The position numbers and the translations under genes are program-made. Positions 35,602 to 45,042 of a stretch of 64,000 bases of DNA are shown in pieces. Numbering within the stretch: position 1 is the first letter of the stretch; the number at the start of each line of letters is the position of its first letter. Origin of the DNA: Candidatus Cybelea sp. (lineage in GTDB: Bacteria > Vulcanimicrobiota > Vulcanimicrobiia > Vulcanimicrobiales > Vulcanimicrobiaceae); NCBI GenBank assembly GCA_036489315.1, contig DASXFZ010000040.1, positions 1 through 64,000 of the forward strand, in the 5' to 3' direction. A model generated the notes under the pieces. That model was not told the DNA's origin. It made no database searches and saw nothing but the letters and a program-made list of their open reading frames with translations.

Positions 35602-36213
35602 ATGAACAAGGCCAGATTCGAAGCGTTTTCCGACGGCGTCTTTGCGTTCGCGATTACGCTGCTTGCGCTCGGGTTTGTACTGCCGGAGCTGCATAATCCG
35701 ACGAACGGCGAGCTTTCGGTAAACCTTCTACATTTGTGGCCGAACCTGATCGCCTATGCGTTGAGCTTCTCGGTGATCGGGATCATGTGGCAGAATCATC
35801 ACGCGCTGTTTCGCCTGGTGCAGCAGGTCGATCGCAAGACGGTCTTCTGGAACCTGCTGCTGCTCGCGGGGGCGGTGTTGATCCCGTTTGCTACAACGAC
35901 GCTCGGCTCGTATCCCACCTATTCGGCGGCGACCGTTCTCTACGGCCTCGTGCTCTCGACGTGTGCGACCTTTTACAACCTGATGCTGTGGCATCTTGCC
36001 CGCACCAACGCCTTTATGCCGGAGGTCGAGCCGTCGACGATTGCGGCGACCGTCCGCGGCTACAAGACCGGGTGGATCGTGTACGTGGCCGCGACCCTCG
36101 TTGGGCTCGTGCTGCCGGTGGTGAGCTTTGCGCTCTACCTTGCGGTGGTCGTGTACTTCTTTGTGCCGCGCGGCGCCGATTCGGACGTTACTTTGAGCGC
36201 TCGCCGCTGGTAG
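35602..36213 (+). CDS. TMEM175-type potassium channel
   Basis: 203 residues with about six hydrophobic spans. The first helix carries the family signature RFEAFSDGVFAFAITLL, in which the FSD motif sits near the pore. SVIGIMWQNHHALF and FYNLMLWHLAR are also family-typical. Bacterial TMEM175 proteins are tetrameric potassium leak channels. It follows the regulator by 28 bases on the same strand. Confidence 0.9.
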   Translation: MNKARFEAFSDGVFAFAITLLALGFVLPELHNPTNGELSVNLLHLWPNLIAYALSFSVIGIMWQNHHALFRLVQQVDRKTVFWNLLLLAGAVLIPFATTTLGSYPTYSAATVLYGLVLSTCATFYNLMLWHLARTNAFMPEVEPSTIAATVRGYKTGWIVYVAATLVGLVLPVVSFALYLAVVVYFFVPRGADSDVTLSARRW

Positions 36214-36254
36214 GCTGCCAGCCAGGTGGCACTTTGGGGTGCGAAGATGCCACC

Positions 36255-36707
36255 ATGGAAGAGTATCTGATCGGGGCGGGAGCGCTGCTCACAGCCGGAC
36301 CGAGTGCCACGATTCGCGGCGCCACCCTGCACGCGCAGCCTGGTTTCGAGCTGGCGGGACAGGTCTCTGCCGCCGTCGTCGATCTCGAATCGACCGGCCC
36401 GGCGGAGCTGTCGCGCCTGCTGATCGTCGCCGCCGGCTGGAGCGGGGCGCGCTTCCATCGCGAGGTCGTCGGCGAACTCCTTGCCCAGCGGGAGTGCGGG
36501 CTGAACGACGTCATCGAAACCCTGGCCGCCGCCGTCCGAACCGATGAGATCCACCTCTTCGCGCGCTGGCGGCCCGACGCCGCGATGAGCGATGCCTTAC
36601 AAAGGAAGGGCATTCGCCTGATCGCCCATCCGCTCGAAGCCCTCGGGCAAGCCTCGCTGGTTTCCGGCCAGCGAATCGAGCGCTGGCGCCCCGGCCGAGC
36701 CGCGTAA
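36255..36707 (+). CDS. Protein of unknown function
   Basis: 150 residues from ATG 36255; the longer open frame back to 35736 is a shadow of the TMEM175 gene. Neutral alpha/beta composition, no signal peptide and no membrane span. Segments such as LLIVAAGWSGARFHREVVGELL and GIRLIAHPLEALGQASLVSGQRIERW are visible but not diagnostic. Codon use fits the neighbours. Function unknown. Confidence 0.55.
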   Translation: MEEYLIGAGALLTAGPSATIRGATLHAQPGFELAGQVSAAVVDLESTGPAELSRLLIVAAGWSGARFHREVVGELLAQRECGLNDVIETLAAAVRTDEIHLFARWRPDAAMSDALQRKGIRLIAHPLEALGQASLVSGQRIERWRPGRAA

Positions 36708-36781
36708 CGCTGGGCCCGTCGGCGGGGCATTCAGGCGCCTCCAAGGGTGAGAACGCACGATGCAGCGTAGAAATGTTGATT

Positions 36782-37459
36782 ATGCCGAATGCCCGCGTTG
36801 CGGTCATCGACGACGATCGTATGGTCCGGGAGATGCTCGAACTTGGCCTCTCTCGCGAAGGCTACGAGGTTCGGACCGCCACCGACGGCCTGTCCGCGCT
36901 CGAGCTCGTAAAGGTCTTCGACCCCGAACTGATCGTCCTCGACATCATGATGCCGAAGATCGACGGCGTTACGCTGCTGCCCCGCCTGCGCGAAATTACT
37001 CAGGCGCCGATCGTAATGCTCACCGCCAAGGGGGGCACCGAGGATAAGGTTCGCTCGCTCAGTTCCGGCGCCGACGACTACCTCGTCAAACCGTTCGTCT
37101 TCGAGGAACTGATCGCGCGGCTGCAGGCCAAGCTGCGCCGGCCGCAGCTGATCGAGGAGAACGTCCTGCGCTGGCACGACATCTCGATCAACCCCGGCAC
37201 GCGCGAAGCCTGGCGCGGCAAGGAAGCGCTTGAGTTCACGCAGCGCGAGTTCGACCTGCTCGAGGTGTTTCTGCGCGAGCCGCGGCGGGTCTTTAGTAAG
37301 GATCATCTGCTCGAGATCGTCTGGGGCCACGACTTCGAAGGTGGCCCGAACATCGTCGAAACGTACATCTCGTACCTTCGGGCGAAGATCGATCGGCCCG
37401 GCGAGCCGCACTCGTTCATCCGCACGGTCCGAGGGGTAGGGTACGGCTTATCGCAGTAA
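36782..37459 (+). CDS. OmpR/PhoB-type response regulator
   Basis: 225 residues from ATG 36782 (an ATG at 36773 is possible). The receiver domain has DDD near residues 9-11, phosphoacceptor D54 in LIVLDIMMPKIDG, T in VMLTAKGG, and K in YLVKPF. The winged-helix output domain ends with REFDLLEVFLREPRRVFSKDHLLEIVWG and IVETYISYLRAKI, typical of OmpR/PhoB. It pairs with the histidine kinase 47 bases downstream. Confidence 0.93.
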   Translation: MPNARVAVIDDDRMVREMLELGLSREGYEVRTATDGLSALELVKVFDPELIVLDIMMPKIDGVTLLPRLREITQAPIVMLTAKGGTEDKVRSLSSGADDYLVKPFVFEELIARLQAKLRRPQLIEENVLRWHDISINPGTREAWRGKEALEFTQREFDLLEVFLREPRRVFSKDHLLEIVWGHDFEGGPNIVETYISYLRAKIDRPGEPHSFIRTVRGVGYGLSQ

Positions 37460-37473
37460 CCCCACGTTTATGC

Positions 37474-37500
37474 CCTTCGAGACGCTCGGGGTGACACGGT
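37474..37500. repeat. REP-like intergenic repeat
   Basis: CCTTCGAGACGCTCGGGGTG followed by ACACGG lies in the short gap between response regulator and kinase. Same family as 17345-17385 and 42941-43022, with several changes. Confidence 0.5.
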
Positions 37501-37506
37501 AGCAGG

Positions 37507-38943
37507 ATGAAGCTGGCGGCGAGGCTTTCGGCTCTGTACGCGGCGCTTTTGGGCGTCACGGTCCTGGTCGTTATTTTGGCCTCGTCGATCTCGCTCGTAT
37601 TCGAGTTGTGGCGCTTCTCGGGCGACGTGATGATCGCCAAACACGAAGAGGCCCGCATTCTCGTCGATCAATACCGCCGCGAAGGCATGTCGCTCAAGCA
37701 GGCCGCGCCGGAGATCGTCAACGCGCTCGGCGGCATCGGCATGCGCATCACCGTCTACGATCTCAAAGGCAACTTTCTCGCCGGCGATAAGACGCTGCGC
37801 CCGAAAGCGCTCGGCCAGGTGCTCGCCGCCGGCGGGATGTCGCACTTCATTCCGCCGTCGCTGCGCAATCCGCAAGAGGTCGCCGCCCATCCGCCTCGCG
37901 GCGTGCAGGAATTTCGCGTCGGCTATCCGCCGGTGCCGCCCGATCCGACGCGCCTCGAACCGCTCTCGCTCACCTATGTCGAGGGCGGTTACGTCGGCTT
38001 CGCGCCCTCGCTGCTACTGCTGATCATCTCGCTGGTTCCCTACTGGCGGATCGTGCTGACGATCGCGGCAGTGGCGATCGTGATCTCTTGGTTCATCGGG
38101 CGCGTCTTCGCGCAGCAGTCGCTGCGCCCGATCAACGAGGTGAGCGATTCGCTCAAGGCACTCGCCGAAGGCGACTACACGCAGCGCCGCTTCGTGATGG
38201 CCGGGGGCGACGAGATCGCGTCGCTCACCGCGGCCTTCAACGAAGCCGCCGCCAGCGTCGCGACCGCGATCGAGCACCGCCGCAAGGCCGAGCAGCGGAT
38301 GCGCCAGTTCGCCGCCGACGCCGGCCACGAACTGCGCACCCCGCTGACCGTGATCGCCGGCTACATCGACGTGCTGCGCCGCGGGGCGATCGAAGAGCCG
38401 CGCATCGCGCGCACGATCCTCGCCACGATGTCGCTCGAGAAGGAGCACATGCGCGGCCTGATCGACCGCCTGATGCGTCTGGCACGCCTAGATTCCGAAG
38501 CGCCGCCGAACATCGAAGCGGTTAATCTCGCGGACTTGCTGCGCAGCCAGGTCGACGCCGCACGTCGGCTCGACGACCGTCGCATGATCGACTACAGCGT
38601 CGACGGCGTCGAGAGCGTGCAGGCCGATAAGGGCGAGCTGTCCGAAGCGGTGTGGAACGTGATCGAGAACGCGCTCAAATACGCGCCCGACGCGGCGATC
38701 CATCTGCGCGCCGCGCGCACCAACGGCCACGCGACGATCACCGTGAGCGACGAAGGGCCTGGGATGTCGGAGGCCGAGCGCGTGCACGCCTTCGAACGAT
38801 TCTATCGCGGCGATCAGCGCGGCGAGATAACCGGCAGCGGCTTGGGCCTCGCGATTGCCAAGCGCGCCGTCGAACGTTCCGGCGGCGATATCTCGATCGA
38901 CAGCGCGCCCGGACACGGTACCGCAGTTACCATCACCATTTAA
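37507..38943 (+). CDS. Membrane sensor histidine kinase
   Basis: 478 residues. First span about 10-35, periplasmic domain to about 160, second span (LLLLIISLVPYWRIVLTIAAVAIVISWFIG). HAMP segment, then HisKA with phosphorylated H in FAADAGHELRTPLTVIAGYIDVL. The ATPase domain shows N box VWNVIENALKYAP, G1 VSDEGPGMS and G2 GSGLGLAIAKRAV. It is the partner of the preceding regulator. The signal is unknown; the receptor gene downstream may be its target. Confidence 0.93.
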   Translation: MKLAARLSALYAALLGVTVLVVILASSISLVFELWRFSGDVMIAKHEEARILVDQYRREGMSLKQAAPEIVNALGGIGMRITVYDLKGNFLAGDKTLRPKALGQVLAAGGMSHFIPPSLRNPQEVAAHPPRGVQEFRVGYPPVPPDPTRLEPLSLTYVEGGYVGFAPSLLLLIISLVPYWRIVLTIAAVAIVISWFIGRVFAQQSLRPINEVSDSLKALAEGDYTQRRFVMAGGDEIASLTAAFNEAAASVATAIEHRRKAEQRMRQFAADAGHELRTPLTVIAGYIDVLRRGAIEEPRIARTILATMSLEKEHMRGLIDRLMRLARLDSEAPPNIEAVNLADLLRSQVDAARRLDDRRMIDYSVDGVESVQADKGELSEAVWNVIENALKYAPDAAIHLRAARTNGHATITVSDEGPGMSEAERVHAFERFYRGDQRGEITGSGLGLAIAKRAVERSGGDISIDSAPGHGTAVTITI

Positions 38944-38953
38944 CTTGCTCTCA

Positions 38954-38993
38954 GCCCGATTTCAGGCTCGGGCGACGACCGCTCCCCTATAAT
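38954..38993 (+). promoter_or_regulatory. Hairpin and -10 box before the TonB receptor gene
   Basis: GCCCGA (38954-38959) pairs with TCGGGC (38968-38973), just after the kinase stop. A perfect TATAAT follows at 38988-38993, 12 bases before the ATG. The leader would be very short. The hairpin lacks a T-run, so it may be a weak terminator or a regulatory site. Confidence 0.45.
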
Positions 38994-39005
38994 CTGCGCT
39001 TGTAG

Positions 39006-42000
39006 ATGCTCCGACGTTCGCTCGCCGCCGCTTGCGCTTTCCTCATCGCATTCGTTACCTGGGGCGCCAGCCCAGCCGTCGCGCAATCCGATACCGGCGA
39101 GATCGTCATCGTCGTGCAAGACGCGCAGACCAAGCAGCCGATCGATCTGGCACGCGTGCTGCTCGACGGCCCGGTGATCACCTCGGAGATCACGACGAAG
39201 AGCGGCAAGGTCGACTTCACCGACGTTCCCGACGGTATCTATCGCGCGCGCATCATCAAGCGCGGCTACCAGAGCCTCACCTCAAATGCCTTCGAAGTGC
39301 TCGACGGCCGGCTGGTTACCGTGAGCTTCGCGCTTGCGCTCGATACCGGCAATCTCAAAGTAATCGGTACCGTCACCGCCAAGTCGAGCGCGACGATCTC
39401 AAGCACGAGCATCGATGCAAACTCGCCGCAGCGCCGGCTCTCCAACGATCTCGCCGACGCACTCAACAAACTCTCCGGGGTGAGCGTCTCGACCTCGAGC
39501 GACGATTCCGACGCGACGCAGACGATCTCGCTGGAAGGCCACGACGCCAGCCAAACGCAGCTCACGCTCGACGGCATTCCGCTCAATGCGCCGGGTTCGG
39601 CTGGGAATCTCGGCGGCTTCGCGACCGATCTGTTCGGCGGCGCCTCGGTACATCAGGGCGCGTCGCTGGGCGGCCTCGCCGGCTCGGTAAACTTCAGCAC
39701 GCTGCAGCCGACACTCAGCTGGGTGACCTCGCTGCAGCTCTCGACCGGCACCTACGGGCGCTACAACTATTCGGTCGGCGAGACGGGATCGCTGGGCAAG
39801 CTCGGCATCGCGGTGCAGAGCGTCAGCCGCCTCAACCCCAGCCTGGTCGACGGCGATCTCTATACCGATGCGAGCGGGCTGAACTACGTGCACGACGGCG
39901 ACAGCACGATCTCCGGCAACCTGATCACCGCGCGCTACGAGTTCGGCGATTCCAACTCGCTCACCGGACTCTTCATGAACTCGACCCGCAATACCAACGT
40001 CGTCTGCCTGCGCTACAACGGCGATCCGGCGACGACGCTGCCCTGCGGCTACGGCCCCAACAACACCGACGACAGCAACGTGCAGATGTACTCGCTCACC
40101 GATAACGCCCTGCTCGGCGCGACGCAACTGCAGGGTTCGATCTTTTCGCTCGATTCAAGCAGCCTCAACGATCAGTTGGCGCGCTACGTCAACGGGGTGC
40201 CGGCGCCGACCGGCTTCTCCAGCGATACGAAGAGCTCGGGCTACTCGCTCAATGCGACGCTGCCCGGGCAGCAGCGCCATACGATCTCCTTTCAAGCCTA
40301 CGGCGCCGACTCACAGTTCGCGACGACGCCGCTGGTAGAAGAAGCGGTTCCCTACTACAACGGGTACACCACGACGCAGTACAACGTGCTGCAGACGACC
40401 GACACCATTCACTCCAGCGACCGGCTGACGCTGGCGGGCTCGGCGGGCATCTCCACCGCGACCGGCAACAGCGGTCTCTCCGAGCTCGCCAGCGTGGCGG
40501 CGACCTGGAAGCCGACGACGCGCGACACCTACAGCGCGAGCTTTGCACTGGGCGGCGCCGCGGCGACGCAGGGACGGCTGCAGATTCTCTCCGATCCGGC
40601 CTCGGTGCGCTTCGACTGCAACGGCAAGGTAGCATATGGTAACGCGCCGGGAGAGAATCCGCAGAACAGCTCCTCGAACTCGCTGCGCGTCAGCTACACG
40701 CATCAGCTGCACGGCGGCAACCTCTCGCTGACCCTCTACCGCCAGGTGCAAAACGGCGTGCTGCTGCCGGTCTACGTTAACGGCGACGTGCTCACCCAGC
40801 TCGGGCAGCTGCCGCTGGGCTACGTGGCGCAGGTCGCGCAGATCTACAACTCGCCGGCGGGCTGCAACACGCCGTCGTATCAGACTTTCACCGCGCAGCA
40901 GCTCTACTTCACGACGCCGGTCGCGGGCGTGCAGCGGCTCTACCAGGGCGCGGAGCTCACCGGTTTTCTCACCTTCGGCGATCTGGTCGTGCAGCCGTAC
41001 TACAATCTTACCGGCGCGCAGGCGAACTCGTTTTCGTACATCTTCGACAACCCGTTTTCGATCACGATTCCGGGCCAGCAGCTCCCCAACGTGCCGCTGC
41101 AGAAGGCGGGGCTCGTGCTCGACTACAAGGCGCCGCACTCGATTCTCGAGTGGCTGGCCGACGCGCAGCACGTCAGCGCGAACAATCCCAACAATCTGCC
41201 GGCCTACACGACCTACGATGCGGGTGTCACCGCAAATCTCCACATCGGTACGCTGACGCTGGCCGCGACGAACATCACCAACACCTACTCCGGTGTATTC
41301 GCCAGCCCCGCCAACGCGGTGGCCTTTACGACCGCGGGCGGCTACGTGATTCCCAACATCGCACGGCCGCTACAGCCGCGCACCCTTTCGGCGACGTGGT
41401 CGGTAAAATTCGGACCGGGGACGACCTCGACGCAGACCGGCACCGCGTTTCACGCGCGCGGCAGCGGCGGGGGCGGACGATTCCTGGGCGGACCCGGCGG
41501 CGGCCCGGGCGCACCTGGCGGACCCGGCGGTTCGCGCGGCGGGGGCGGTCAGAACGGCGGCGGTTTTCGCCAGCTCTTCTCGCCGCTGCCGCAGACGCCG
41601 CCGGCCGATCCGTTCGCGGCCGGTACGAATCCGGCGACCTGCAGCGCGCAGAACGCGCCGAAGGCGCAGCAGCTCAGCGGCGAACTCAAAGCCTACGTGG
41701 CGCAGATCGAAGCGGCGCGCACCGCGGCGGGCTATCCCGCGACGATGGCGTCGCCCGCGCTCTCCGATGCAACGGTCATCTATCACGGTTTGGGCACCAC
41801 CTACGCGCTCGCGATCACCCCCAAGGGTTCGGGAACGCTGCGCGCGCTCGCGGGCTGCATTCCGCTGCACATCGCGCGCGCCGACGACGTGACGCAGCGC
41901 AAGCTCTACACCGCGTCGAGCCCGCTCTTCTTCGTGCCGCAGCTCACGTTCATGCCGGCGGTCGGGCTCTACATCGTTGCGCGCCAGCAGACGCCGGGGC

Positions 42001-42422
42001 AGGAAGCGTTCCGGGTCTACAAGCTCCCGGTGTCGCCGCCGAAGGCGCCGTTTGAAGTGCGCAGCGCGACCGAGTGCACCGGAGCGGTGAAGAATCTGGC
42101 GACGCAGGCGCTCGAGGAGCTGCGCAAACACTTCGCCGACGGTTCGCCGGCGCCGAGCTGGACGATCACGCCGCACACCGCCAAGAGCGGCACGTGGTAC
42201 GAACTCGATCCGGGCGATCCAACGGTCGTCCCGGCGCTGCTCTTCTGCGGGCACGTCGCGACCGCGACGGCCGACGAGTTGAGCAAACTCGGCTACGACG
42301 GTAAGCTCGTGCCCGAGCTTAACTACGCGCCGGCGCTGGGGATCTACTTACTGCCGCCGGCGCGGCGCAATAACCGCGGCGCGGCCGCCGCTTCGTCGCC
42401 CGGTCCGTCGCCCTCACCCTAG
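39006..42422 (+). CDS. TonB-dependent outer-membrane receptor with N-terminal CarboxypepD-like domain
   Basis: 1138 residues. A signal peptide ends near ASPAVAQ. Residues about 30-110 form a carboxypeptidase-regulatory-like Ig domain (GEIVIVVQDAQTKQPIDLARVLLDG). The plug domain follows (LADALNKLSGVSV, then SLEGHDASQTQLTLDGIPLNAPG) and a beta-barrel with alternating polar/aromatic strands to about residue 810. A Gly/Pro-rich linker (residues about 820-860) and an extra C-terminal domain of about 270 residues are unusual. It likely imports a large ligand; the substrate is unknown. Confidence 0.85.
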   Translation: MLRRSLAAACAFLIAFVTWGASPAVAQSDTGEIVIVVQDAQTKQPIDLARVLLDGPVITSEITTKSGKVDFTDVPDGIYRARIIKRGYQSLTSNAFEVLDGRLVTVSFALALDTGNLKVIGTVTAKSSATISSTSIDANSPQRRLSNDLADALNKLSGVSVSTSSDDSDATQTISLEGHDASQTQLTLDGIPLNAPGSAGNLGGFATDLFGGASVHQGASLGGLAGSVNFSTLQPTLSWVTSLQLSTGTYGRYNYSVGETGSLGKLGIAVQSVSRLNPSLVDGDLYTDASGLNYVHDGDSTISGNLITARYEFGDSNSLTGLFMNSTRNTNVVCLRYNGDPATTLPCGYGPNNTDDSNVQMYSLTDNALLGATQLQGSIFSLDSSSLNDQLARYVNGVPAPTGFSSDTKSSGYSLNATLPGQQRHTISFQAYGADSQFATTPLVEEAVPYYNGYTTTQYNVLQTTDTIHSSDRLTLAGSAGISTATGNSGLSELASVAATWKPTTRDTYSASFALGGAAATQGRLQILSDPASVRFDCNGKVAYGNAPGENPQNSSSNSLRVSYTHQLHGGNLSLTLYRQVQNGVLLPVYVNGDVLTQLGQLPLGYVAQVAQIYNSPAGCNTPSYQTFTAQQLYFTTPVAGVQRLYQGAELTGFLTFGDLVVQPYYNLTGAQANSFSYIFDNPFSITIPGQQLPNVPLQKAGLVLDYKAPHSILEWLADAQHVSANNPNNLPAYTTYDAGVTANLHIGTLTLAATNITNTYSGVFASPANAVAFTTAGGYVIPNIARPLQPRTLSATWSVKFGPGTTSTQTGTAFHARGSGGGGRFLGGPGGGPGAPGGPGGSRGGGGQNGGGFRQLFSPLPQTPPADPFAAGTNPATCSAQNAPKAQQLSGELKAYVAQIEAARTAAGYPATMASPALSDATVIYHGLGTTYALAITPKGSGTLRALAGCIPLHIARADDVTQRKLYTASSPLFFVPQLTFMPAVGLYIVARQQTPGQEAFRVYKLPVSPPKAPFEVRSATECTGAVKNLATQALEELRKHFADGSPAPSWTITPHTAKSGTWYELDPGDPTVVPALLFCGHVATATADELSKLGYDGKLVPELNYAPALGIYLLPPARRNNRGAAAASSPGPSPSP

Positions 42423-42932
42423 GCGTTCGGGCGAGCGGCCCGCTTCACGCGCGCGCTCGACCATCTCGCGCATCCGCGGGTGCATGCCCGGGATCGTAAC
42501 GATCCATTCTTCGAAGCGCGGAACGGGTTCGCCGGTGCGAAAGAGCACGTACCAGACGTTCATCTCGCCCATGAATTTAAAGCGCTTCCTAAAGTCCTTG
42601 GCAAGCTCGGCGTAGGTCGTGAAGGAGCGCAGGTAGTTCTTGAAACCGTAGTCGTGATCGGTCTGCAGTAGGGCGACCGCGTTGCCGATCGTCGCGCGCA
42701 CCTTGCGCGAGGTCCGCATGATGCCGGGGCGCTGCAGAATGCGTTCGACATCGAGCTCGTCGAAGAGCGCGACGCGGCTCGGCTCGAAGCCGGCAAAGGC
42801 CTCCTGGTAGGCGTCCCAGTGCTCGGCAATTTGCTGCCACCGCACACCTGCTTGGAATACCGCGCGCGTCATTACCTCGAGATAGTCGGCGAGCGAGGCG
42901 GGCGTGATGACGTCGGGAATCGTGTCGGCCAC
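42414..42932 (-). CDS. DNA-3-methyladenine glycosylase I-like protein
   Basis: 172 residues from GTG 42932; the upstream frame reads through the REP-like repeats and is spurious. Segments such as VMTRAVFQAGVRWQQIAEHWDAYQEAFAGFEP, DVERILQRPGIMRTSRKVRATIGNA and YLRSFTTYAELAKDF recall the helical Tag/HhH glycosylase family, which removes alkylated adenine. I do not see the full catalytic set, so it may be a divergent relative. The 3' end overlaps the TonB receptor gene by 9 bases, convergently. Confidence 0.6.
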   Translation of the reverse strand: MADTIPDVITPASLADYLEVMTRAVFQAGVRWQQIAEHWDAYQEAFAGFEPSRVALFDELDVERILQRPGIMRTSRKVRATIGNAVALLQTDHDYGFKNYLRSFTTYAELAKDFRKRFKFMGEMNVWYVLFRTGEPVPRFEEWIVTIPGMHPRMREMVERAREAGRSPERLG

Positions 42933-42940
42933 GGAGGGTG

Positions 42941-43022
42941 CTTCGACACGCCCAGGATGACATTTCCTTCGACCGTTCGACAAGCTCAGGGTGACACGGC
43001 AAGTGAGGGCAGGGTGACACGG
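42941..43022. repeat. Two REP-like intergenic repeats in tandem
   Basis: CTTCGACACGCCCAGGATGACA and CGTTCGACAAGCTCAGGGTGACA (shown here as two related copies) are followed by a third partial AGGGTGACACGG. These lie within the 200-bp gap between the glycosylase and zinc-ribbon genes, where nothing else is seen. Confidence 0.6.
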
Positions 43023-43135
43023 TTTGGGGTGGCGAGGCAAGCAGGGACCGGAGCGGCAAGGTCGCAAAAGCGGGGACCATTGCTACTCTCGTTCCGCACC
43101 CGTCGGAAGAGTTACCTAAGGAGTTATCTGGTTCC

Positions 43136-43456
43136 GTGTACGTAGATGAAATGCTCAATTGTGTGGACTGCGGACGCCAGTTCGTCTTCAGTTCGGGCGA
43201 ACAACGTTTTTACGAACAAAAAGGTTTTCAGAACAAACCGAATCGCTGCCCCGATTGCCGTCAGGCGCGCAAGCAGATGCGCACGGCCGGCGGTGGCGGC
43301 GGGGGCGGCGTCGAACGCGGCGCCGGACGTCCGCGCGAGATGTTCACCGCGACGTGCAGTCAGTGCGGCGGCGTAGCCGAGGTGCCGTTCAGTCCGCGCG
43401 GCGATAAGCCGGTCTACTGTCGCGACTGCTTCGCGTCGCGTCCGTCGTATCGCTGA
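43136..43456 (+). CDS. Double zinc-ribbon protein (CxxCx17CxxC type)
   Basis: 106 residues from GTG 43136, with AAGGAG about 12 bases upstream; ATG 43151 is an alternative. First ribbon: C9-V-D-C12 ... RCPDC. A Gly/Arg linker follows. Second ribbon: CSQCGG ... VYCRDCF. Such small proteins occur widely and are thought to bind nucleic acids. It overlaps the oxidoreductase by 4 bases if that gene starts at CTG 43453. Confidence 0.8.
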   Translation: MYVDEMLNCVDCGRQFVFSSGEQRFYEQKGFQNKPNRCPDCRQARKQMRTAGGGGGGGVERGAGRPREMFTATCSQCGGVAEVPFSPRGDKPVYCRDCFASRPSYR

Positions 43457-44988
43457 CCGCTAAGCGCGCCGGCCCTCCGGATCGTTCGTACGACGCCGTC
43501 ATCATCGGCGCCGGGCACAACGGTTTGGCTTGCGCTGCGCTGCTGGCGAAGGCCGGCCGATCGGTCGCCGTTTTCGAAAGCGCCGCCGTTTTAGGCGGCG
43601 CTGCCGTTAGCGACCGCTCTCTGTGGCCCGGCTATACGCTCTCCACGGCGTCGTATGTCTTGAGCCTACTCGACCCGTGGCTGGTCGAATACCTCGACCT
43701 GCGCGCGCACGGGCTCTCGTATTATCGCAAGGATCCTTACGCGTTCACGCCGCTGCCGGACGGGCGTTCGCTGCTGCTGGGCTCCGATCGCGCGGCCAAC
43801 GCGCGCGAGATCTCGGCGTTCGAGCCGCGTGACGTCGAGGGCCTGGAAAAGTTCATCGAACGCACCGATCGGTTGGGGGGCGCGCTCTTCGATTCATTCT
43901 CCGACGACGAGCCGGCCTTCGAGCGCTTCGACGCGCAAATACAGGCCGACTTGCGCGGTTCGGCGGCGGCACTCGTCGAGCAGTACATCTCGACACCGGT
44001 GCTGGCGGCAGAGCTCGTCAACGACGGATTGATCGGCACCTATCGCGGACCGCGCGATCCGGGAACGGGCTACGTGCTCGCGCATCACCTCGCGGGGCGC
44101 GTGCTCGGCGCACAAGGCGCGTGGGCATTCGTGCGCGGCGGGATGGGTTCGGTCTCGCAGGCGCTCGCTTCGGCGGCGCTTGCGCACGGCGCGCATCTCT
44201 TCGTGGGCGACGGCGTCGAGCGCGTGCTGCTCGACGAAGACGGCGCGGCCTACGGTATCGTCGCGGGTGGAGCGACGGTGCGCGCGCGGGCGGTCGCCTC
44301 GAACGCGCACCCGCGCACGACCTTTCTCGATCTGCTCGAGGCAGATGCGCTCGATCCGGCCTTCGTTACGCGTGTTGAGCAGTGGCAGACGGTCGGATGT
44401 TCGTTGAAGCTCAATCTTGCGCTGGGCGAACTGCCGAACTTCACGTGCCGGCCGGGAACCGAGGCTCAGCCGCACCACCGCGCGACGATTCATTTAGCGC
44501 CGACCGTCGACTATCTGCAGAAGGCCTACACCGACGCGCGCGAGCGCGGCGAGAGCGAGGCGCCGCTGGTCGAGTGTTTTTTGCAGACGACGACGGAGCC
44601 GTCGCTCGCGCCGCCGGGCAAACACATTCTCTCAATCTTCGCGCAGTACTATCCGTACGACCGTGCTGACGGCTGGACGGATGCCAAGCGCGACGCGGCG
44701 GCAGATACGATCGTGGCGATGCTGGGCGAGGTTGCGCCGAATCTTCCGGGCGCCGTCGAGCATCGGCAAGTGCTGGCCGCGCCCGATCTCGAGGCGCGCT
44801 TTGGCCTGCGCGGCGGCCACATCTTTCACGGCGAACTCTTACCCGGCCAGATCTACGAGGAGCGGTTTGCAACGCGCACGCCGGTGCCGAACCTCTATCT
44901 CTGCGGTTCGGGCGCGCATCCCGGCGGCTGCGTCAGCGGCTTTCCCGGCAAGCGTGCTGCAAACGCGATACTCCGAGACTTAACCTAG
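43453..44988 (+). CDS. Phytoene desaturase-like FAD oxidoreductase
   Basis: 511 residues. The Rossmann motif DAVIIGAGHNGLACAALLAKAG is the FAD-binding site, with the C-terminal seal GSGAHPGGCVSGFPGKRAAN. This is the layout of PYROXD2/CrtI-like amine-oxidase-fold enzymes. No ATG, GTG or TTG lies in frame before the FAD motif and after a stop at 43405. The best start is CTG 43453, overlapping the previous stop as CTGA; TTG 43525 would delete the FAD loop. Substrate unknown; a carotenoid or lipid is possible. Confidence 0.85.
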   Translation: MTAKRAGPPDRSYDAVIIGAGHNGLACAALLAKAGRSVAVFESAAVLGGAAVSDRSLWPGYTLSTASYVLSLLDPWLVEYLDLRAHGLSYYRKDPYAFTPLPDGRSLLLGSDRAANAREISAFEPRDVEGLEKFIERTDRLGGALFDSFSDDEPAFERFDAQIQADLRGSAAALVEQYISTPVLAAELVNDGLIGTYRGPRDPGTGYVLAHHLAGRVLGAQGAWAFVRGGMGSVSQALASAALAHGAHLFVGDGVERVLLDEDGAAYGIVAGGATVRARAVASNAHPRTTFLDLLEADALDPAFVTRVEQWQTVGCSLKLNLALGELPNFTCRPGTEAQPHHRATIHLAPTVDYLQKAYTDARERGESEAPLVECFLQTTTEPSLAPPGKHILSIFAQYYPYDRADGWTDAKRDAAADTIVAMLGEVAPNLPGAVEHRQVLAAPDLEARFGLRGGHIFHGELLPGQIYEERFATRTPVPNLYLCGSGAHPGGCVSGFPGKRAANAILRDLT

Positions 44989-45042
44989 GCCGCGTCCCCC
45001 TGCGGCGAGTCACCCGGTAGCGACCGCTTCGCCCGCCGGCTG

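Noticed and set aside
35736-36254. Long N-terminal extension of the 150-residue unknown protein
   Set aside because: It overlaps the well-supported TMEM175 gene in another frame and has shadow-like composition.
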